Shown: positions 57,946 to 64,000 of the stretch, one piece after another
How positions within the stretch are numbered: the first letter of the stretch is position 1
How the letters are laid out: each line of letters begins with the position of its first letter
Assembly: GCA_947095585.1 (NCBI GenBank)
Contig: OX352761.1
Location: 30,223,777 to 30,287,776 of the forward strand
Length of the DNA: 64,000 bases
Reading direction: 5' to 3'
DNA from: Nephrocerus scutellatus
Taxonomy: Eukaryota; Arthropoda; Insecta; Diptera; Pipunculidae
Position numbers and translations under genes: made by a program
The notes under the pieces: model-generated
Database searches by the model: none
What the model saw: the letters and a program-made list of their open reading frames with translations, nothing else
What the model was told of the DNA's origin: nothing

Positions 57946-58859
57946 TTATTTATATAGATAACAGACTATTCTTAACAGCCCTTGCTTCGAAGTACTCGTT
58001 AAGTATATGCATCAATTAACATCGACTAATGAAGGAAATAAAAACGTATATAGTTTTACTAAATTACCATTAAAATTATGAACTTTTACAGCATTAAACA
58101 AGTTAATAATAATTATGGTATAAAAATACAGAAAAGTACAAAAAATCGCATATAAGACTACGTTCAAAATTATCACTTACTTCCTCATACTGCATGCTTG
58201 ACAGGATATCGAAATTACTTATCTTTCCAACCTTAGGGGCTGGCGGTGAAAATTAAAATTCCGTCCCCGCGTTAACGCGTGTGTGGCCACACCATGTTGC
58301 TCATTGCATGAAATTTCTTGCAAAAATGTGTGTGCGTTGATTTGAATATGAAATATTTCTGAGCGCCTGCATCTGAAGAGTGTGGCGTATCGCGTGTGCC
58401 GCGTGTGAAAGTTCATTAGCTAAGGCAATTTGTAATAACAGAGAGCTGCAATTTTATGGGTAGCTCAGTCTTATGAAGTTTTTTTTAGCGTCCACTTGTG
58501 ATGCGTGCAAAAATTAGTTTTTGGTTTGTAAACATATTTGTGATAGAGGGCAAATTAATTTTGAGAAGCGTGTGGCGCATACGACGGTGTGAAAGTTGGT
58601 TTCTCAGCTAAGATTTTGTACGCGACTCTCATGGAACATTTCCGCCCATTTTTTTTTTATTTCCCAATTTTATATTACATCTGTCTTATCGACACCAAGT
58701 AATTATTATAAGAGATAATTAGCGGGATAAACTTTACATCTTGCAGCCATTGCCTTACAGATACTTGTTAAACGACATTTTTTTTTTACATAATTACAAC
58801 TACATTACAGATTAAAACGTTAATTGAATATAGCTTTTCTTTATTTAATTATATTGGAG
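57946..58859. other. Non-coding stretch with CGCGTGTG-rich patch
   Basis: No gene. 58255-58640 contains several alternating 'cgcgtgtg' / 'cacacgcg' strings ('ttaacgcgtgtgtgg', 'gtatcgcgtgtgccgcgtgtgaaag', 'gaagcgtgtggcgcatacg'), similar in style to 44340-44380. Confidence 0.45.
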
Positions 58860-61262
58860 GTCTACCGGTTTGCGTCTTCTCTATCGTCTTCTTGTGTTGA
58901 GATCACGTTGTAAGTCTTCATTGGTTATATACCATGGTGCGTTTACAGTGGTTCTGAGAATTTTTGTTTGCAGTCTTTGAATCATGTTGATGTTTGTCGT
59001 ACAGGCAGTTCCCTATATTTGAATCCCGTAAGTCCATATTGGTTTTATGATAGTTTTATATATTAATAGTTTATTTTCTGTTGATAACTTTGAATTCTTC
59101 CCTAGAAGCCAGAAAAGTTGTCTGAATTTGCTTTTTATTTGGTTTCGTTTATAGATTATATGAGGTTTCCAAGTCAATTTTTTGTCTATATTTAGGTATA
59201 CAACTTGTGTTGTTTTGTCCTCGTTTATCTTGATTCCCCATTTGAGGAACCATTCTACTGTCCTGTTCAGAGCTATTCTGGCTTGTTCTGTGGCTAGTTT
59301 TATGCATTTGTTTGAGGATAGGATTACAGTGTCATCTGCAAATGTAGCTAGCATGGAGTTGATTGGAGTCGGTATGTCCGCTGTATAAAGAAGATAGAGC
59401 GTAGGTCCTAAAACACTTCCTTGGGGTATACCTGCATCTATTTGGCGTAAATCGGAGCACTCATCGTTGTATTGCACGTCTTTGTCTATCGTTCAAATAG
59501 CTTTTAATTAGTTCATAGTAGTCAGGAAGGAAGCATATTGTTTAATTTGAATAGTAGTCCTTTATGCTACACACTATCGAAGGCCGCTGCAACGTCTAAA
59601 TAAACTGACACACAATATTTTTCCTCGTCCAAGTCATTCAATATTCTATTGGTTACGCGATGAACTTGTTGAAAAGTCGAGTGTTTTTGTCGAAAACCAA
59701 ATTGGTGGTCTGGGATAAGATTTTGTTGTTTTACTACTTTGTCAATACGGTCAAGTACGGTATAATTGGTAATAGACTTATCGGTCTATATGAAGAAGTT
59801 TTCGTAGGATCTTTACCGGGTTTAGGAATGGCTATTATTTTGGATACCTTCCAGACTTTAGGATAGTAATTTTGATAATAACAGCGTTAAAGATATTTCT
59901 AAGGTATATAATGACATTGTCAGGTAAATATTTTAATAGTTTCCCATTTATCATATCATACCCGGCAGATTTGTTTAGATTTAGTTTATGTTTAAGGTGA
60001 TCTTTTATTTCTTTGGTGGATATTCGCTTAATTATTGTGTTTGTAGTTGTGTTATTTTGTGGAAATGAGATATTCTGACCATTAATTGCATTGGTGAATG
60101 TTGTTTTAAAGTAGTCAGCTAGAGTTTTCGCTTTGTCCATGCATGTTCTAGACCAGGTATCGTCAATGTTTTTAATAGGTGGTTGATGGGTAGTTCCGTT
60201 CTTATGACGTTTGTTTAATTTCCACAGAGAGAAGTTGGTTGTGTGCGTTGGTGTGAGATTTGACAAGTATTTGTTTATACGACTGTTGTTGTCCTCTTTG
60301 ATGATAGCCTTTAGTTCTTTCGTCGATTTGTTGTAGTTTGCTTTGTCAAGCGGTGATCTAGTAGTCTGCCAAATTTTCGCTTTTCTTTGATTTTTTCGTT
60401 GTTTTAACTCTGGCGTTGATTTTAGTGCGACAGAGAAAAGAGTATCGTTGAGGTGAATGATTGCACTCTCAAGGTCTTGATTGGTTTTTAGCGGAATCGT
60501 TAGTTCAATATTTTCGTCAACAAGTTGTCGGTATTTAAGTTAATGTTCTTAGTTATGCAGAAGTCTATGAGGTCAGGAGTTTTTTTGGTGTCAGTGGGCC
60601 AATAGGTTGGTTCTCCAGTACTTAAAAATTTACAGTTGCACCTGTTCAGAGCATCCATGAGAATTCTTCCTTTTTTGTTTGTTAGTCTTGATCCCCAGTC
60701 TGTATTCTTTGCGTTAAAGTCTCCACCTGCGATAAAACGTGGCCCCAGGTATTTGAAGTATTCAGTATACTCCAAGGTACTAATTGTGAACTTTGGTGGG
60801 CAGTATAGTGCAGATATTGTAAGGGTGGTTTGTGTGGAAGATTTTAAAGCTGGGAATTTTTAGAAAACTCTTGCTTGTGAAGTGAGTTTCTGAAATTAAA
60901 AGGATGTCTATTGAGTCGCTTTTGGAAAATTGTTTTACTTCTAGAGCATGTTCGATTAGTCCGTTTGAGTTCCATATGACGATTTTAAGGTTTAAATTAC
61001 TGTCCATTATTTATTTTAGTCATTAATAATGGTAGTATGTTCATCATATTAGAGATCTGTGATATTAGTTGTTTCATCATTTCTTTGATTTCGGATAGGT
61101 CATCCGAGGATTTTGTTGAGTTTTCCTGTTTATTGTTTGCCGAAAGAGTATTGTTCCTAGGTTCCTGATGGCTGTTTGTAGGGGGAGTATTATTTTTTAC
61201 AGCAGGAATTGTATTGCTTTTAATTGCCTCAGCATATGTTGTGGAAGGTTGGACCATGCTGG
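58860..61262 (-). pseudogene. Jockey-like non-LTR retrotransposon, 5'-truncated and frameshifted
   Basis: Minus-strand order: end of ORF1 (61257-60997, SSDDLSEIKEMMKQLISQISNMMNILP); APE-type endonuclease (61007-60780 with LKIVIWNSNGL and ISETHF; 60775-60500 with GGDFNAKNTDWGS and PDLIDF); RT domain 0/1 (60266-59835 with NKSAGYDMINGKLLKYLP); RT core (59477-59013 with AGIPQGSVLGPTLYLLY and TFADDTVILSS) and the thumb to about 58860. ORF1 and ORF2 overlap by a few bases, as in Jockey elements. Frameshifts at about 60780, 60500, 59835 and 59480 show that the copy is inactive, but gaps are small. Confidence 0.8.
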
Positions 61263-61494
61263 AGACAGTTTATGACGCATGATAATTAGTTTTTAGCGTA
61301 GCGCGTGTGGTATAAATATTTGGACATACTAGAATCGCGATTGTATGAGTCTTATTTACTAAAGGTTTTTGGCCACGTTCGTATGTTTGACTTTACAGTT
61401 ATTGCCACTTTTTAGTCCAAAAAACCCAATCATTAAGCAATATTAATGATTAATTTTTTTTAGTTTGGTGCACCAGCATAAGTTCGAATCTGAG

Positions 61495-62345
61495 TTTTTT
61501 TAAATTCTCTATATTAACTTCGCGTGCCCGTGTGTTTGTTTGTTTTTTATCGTGGAATCTTGCGATAAATTATTAACCCATTTCCCAAAGTCCTATTTCA
61601 TTGAAATTTTGAACACATGCATATCTCCAATGACAACAGTTTCTATTAATCTGGGGCACCTCGGGCATCGGTTAAATTTTATATACACGTGTATCTCCGA
61701 TGGAGAACACTTTTGTAAAAATTTTGCAGACCCCGGGCCCCGGCGTCGTAAGGCCCCATGCAATTTTTTTAAAAAATTAACCAGATTTTCTTCAAATTTC
61801 ATATACATGTGTATCTTCGATGGACAAAACTTTTTGTAAATCCAGTTAATTTTTTTAAAAAAAAATTATGGGGCCTCACGACCCGGGGGTTTAAAAGCGG
61901 GGTCTCCAAAAATTTTACAAAAAGTTTTGTCCATCGGTGATACATATGTATATAAAATTTGAAGAAAATCGGGTTAATTTTAAAAAAATGTATCGGGATT
62001 CACGGGGTTTAAAAGCGGGCCCTGGGGTCCAGAGACCCCATACAAATTTTTTAAAAAAATTAACCCGATTTTCTTAAAATTTTATACACATGTGTATCTC
62101 CAATGGACAACACTTTTTGTCGGCCCTAAGGACCGAGCGGTGCCCATAAAAAAAATTAAAAATTGGCCCGATTTCTTCAAATTTTAAACACATATGTATC
62201 TCCGATGGACAAAACTGTTTGTAAAAGTTTTGGAGTGAACGTGCCCTGAGGCCCGAGTGGTGCCCATATAATTTTTTTAAAAAATAGCTCGATTTTCTTC
62301 AGGTTTTAAACACATGTGTATCTCCGATGGACAAAACTTTTTTTG
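61495..62345 (+). repeat. Satellite-bearing dispersed element, forward copy with units in both orientations
   Basis: Starts TAAATTCTCTATATTAACTTCGCG, GCCCGTGTGTTTG (the CTGG leader is replaced by GTTT repeats). It has about seven units with 'acatgtgtatctccgatggacaa'. Some units in the middle (61900-61990) run in reverse ('ccatcggtgatacatatgtatataaaatttgaagaaaatcggg') before the direction changes again. Confidence 0.7.
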
Positions 62346-62421
62346 TATGATCGGGCACTGAGACCGACCGATGGACAAAACATTTTTGGACACAATTTAT
62401 TTTATTTCCTTTCTTTTAGCT

Positions 62422-62640
62422 CGATAGACTTACAGAAGTTAGTACAACCTTTTTCTAATATTTTATCTTTGCTGAGAAGTCGATCTTCTCAGACCCTCCA
62501 AAAATGCTTTTGTCTCAGTCTAAATCTGTACACTTACAGTAGTTAGCACAAGATTTTTCTGATTTTTTCCGATTCTTTATCTTTGCTGAATAGTACAATT
62601 TCTCCAACCCTCCAAAATATGCGTTTGTCTCAATCATGAC
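62422..62640 (+). repeat. Degenerate tandem duplication, about 104 bp
   Basis: 'ttacagaagttag.acaa' at 62430 returns at 62534; both are followed by 'tttatctttgctga', 'accctccaaaa' and 'tttgtctca.tc'. Function unknown. Confidence 0.55.
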
Positions 62641-63454
62641 CTACTCATTACTGGGGTCTTAATCTGTGTAATATTGTTGACGAAGAAATGATTCACATAG
62701 CACAATTCATTTCTTCAAATCTCCTTTGAAATGGTCTAAAAATTTGGCCAGTTATTATTAATGTAATAATTAAGTGTGAATTATGCCTCTTACATCACAG
62801 AAAACTGTAGACCTAAACTTTCCAGCTGATGGAATGACTTTTACCTTCTTCGGCTCTATATTGTGAAAATGTCGTGAACTATCTATCCACCATCTCATGG
62901 ACATTCAATACGGTCTCATGAATTTTGTTGATTATTTATAAGATTAAGACACGGAAGAAATTCATTTTGGTGCATGTCAAACAAAAACTGAATTTCTCAT
63001 AAGGTATACGATTTTCTTGTGTCATATGAGGCCTACGGCAGCGATTTGGACAAGCCTGTTCTAGGCAGATATACTATAGATTCACTTCGAAAGCATCAGA
63101 ATGCATGAAACGCATTAAAACGCATTAAACGCATGCATTAAAACGTGTATGTATTGCTACTTCTGACTCTCTTCCCGCACACTACTCACAAAGATGTACA
63201 TAAATCTTAAATTAATTATTAAGCCTGTACGTCGACATTTGTTTATTTTCGATAGTAGCTGTTTATACAACACGTAATAAACCAGGTTAAAACTAGTTAA
63301 GCCTTTTGTTAAGACTGGTTCAGCAGGGTCAGACTTCTGTTTTTGTGCTCTCGATTTATTTTGATATTGCATTGGTTAATAACAATATATTTTTGTTTTG
63401 TTTTTAGAGATAATAAACAGCAGTCAGCAAATACATACAATTGGCAGGAAAAAA
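62641..63454. other. Upstream region of the clip-domain gene
   Basis: No gene is seen. The promoter or 5' leader of the gene at 63455 should lie here. A short tandem 'gcattaaaacg/gcattaaacg' run occurs at about 63112-63140. Confidence 0.4.
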
Positions 63455-64000
63455 ATGACAAAATACCACAACGCAGCTAGTCGATTTTTTGTGGTGGCGG
63501 TGTGTATCTTCGCTTGTAACGCGGCTCCACAAGAACCATCATCTCAGGCAGCCCCCGCTCAAGCACAGTCACAACAAGTATCACCTGATGTAGCCACAGT
63601 TATAGCGCAGCTTTTCACTACCGCACGGCCTGCTGTGAATGCAGTACCAAGTCGCCGTGGCTTCGGAGAAATTGTAACCCCGATACCGATCGATCCAACC
63701 TTAGAACCACAGGTGTTGGCTACTGATGAAGGACTTCGCTGTACATGCGTTGCCTATCACTTGTGTGATCCGAGTACTCAGACTGTACGCAACGATGGAG
63801 AATTTGATGGTTTTGGCAAAATTGACATCCGATTTAATCCTAGTCCGAGATCGTGCCAACATTTCCTCGATGTTTGTTGTGCCGACAATAGCACGCTCAC
63901 GGAATCGATTAATCCACGACCAGTTGAAGCGCGGCCAAACCGACCCTCAGGCTGTGGCATTCGTAATGTTGGCGGTCTTGACTTTGAGTTAGCAGGCAAC
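63455..64000 (+). CDS. Clip-domain serine protease or protease homologue, N-terminal part (cut by window edge)
   Basis: Open from ATG 63455 to the window end (182 codons, no stop). Residues 1-23 form a signal peptide (FFVVAVCIFACNA), so the product is secreted. A Gln/Ala/Pro-rich linker follows. Six cysteines at 96, 98, 104, 134, 141 and 142 with CTCVAYHLCD ... IDIRF ... CQHFLDVCC form a clip domain of the group A (CLIPA) type. The last residues SGCGIRNVGGLDFELAGN match the start of the protease-like domain in CLIPA proteins (PPAF-II or CG5390-like). These act in haemolymph cascades such as melanisation or Toll signalling, often as catalytically dead cofactors. The catalytic triad lies outside the window, so active and inactive forms cannot be told apart. 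Confidence 0.88.
   Translation, partial: MTKYHNAASRFFVVAVCIFACNAAPQEPSSQAAPAQAQSQQVSPDVATVIAQLFTTARPAVNAVPSRRGFGEIVTPIPIDPTLEPQVLATDEGLRCTCVAYHLCDPSTQTVRNDGEFDGFGKIDIRFNPSPRSCQHFLDVCCADNSTLTESINPRPVEARPNRPSGCGIRNVGGLDFELAGN

Overview
This window is nuclear DNA from a fly, probably a higher dipteran such as a tephritid-like species. The evidence is fly-type GT-AG introns, a U6 snRNA gene that reads as the Drosophila sequence with an insect-style PSEA and TATA box, an insect clip-domain protein, and mariner, Helitron and jockey-type elements. The family-level placement is inference. Most of the sequence is AT-rich, non-coding and full of repeats, and real coding sequence is a small fraction.

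Genes, left to right: (1) a four-exon spermidine/spermine (diamine) N-acetyltransferase-like GNAT gene on + (13899-27140), whose 4.2 kb and 8.5 kb introns are packed with transposons; (2) TRAPPC10 on - (27289-31153), seven coding exons, tail to tail with the acetyltransferase 148 bp away; (3) SGSM3 (TBC-SH3-RUN) on + (36790-39558), divergent from TRAPPC10, with a 2.2 kb jockey-type retrotransposon inserted about 120 bp upstream of its inferred start codon; (4) RNA polymerase II subunit Rpb7 on - (40234-40991), five exons, convergent with SGSM3; (5) a U6 snRNA gene on - (47587-47693); (6) tRNA-Val(AAC) on + (49137-49209); (7) the first 182 codons of a secreted clip-domain serine protease or protease homologue on + (63455 to the window edge). 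The four central protein genes are housekeeping functions (polyamine acetylation, Golgi tethering, Rab-GTPase regulation, transcription) and are not an operon or pathway.

The repeats are the unusual part. A dispersed family carries internal tandem units of about 112-121 bp, each centred on the palindrome ACACATGTGT, and occurs in at least nine places in both orientations. Two non-autonomous Helitrons share termini (A|TC...CTAG|T with a 3' hairpin) but carry different internal arrays: a 15-bp minisatellite in one and 144-bp repeats in the other. There are three copies of a MITE with long internal homopolymers (two as an inverted pair), a snap-back MITE family, a tRNA-derived SINE family of six copies, two mariner relics, a dead RTE-like family, jockey-type relics, a 463-bp tandem duplication and several large palindromes. 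No CRISPR array, operon or bacterial feature is present.

All calls come from reading the sequence by eye. Exon borders were set from splice signals, reading phase and remembered family conservation, without alignments.
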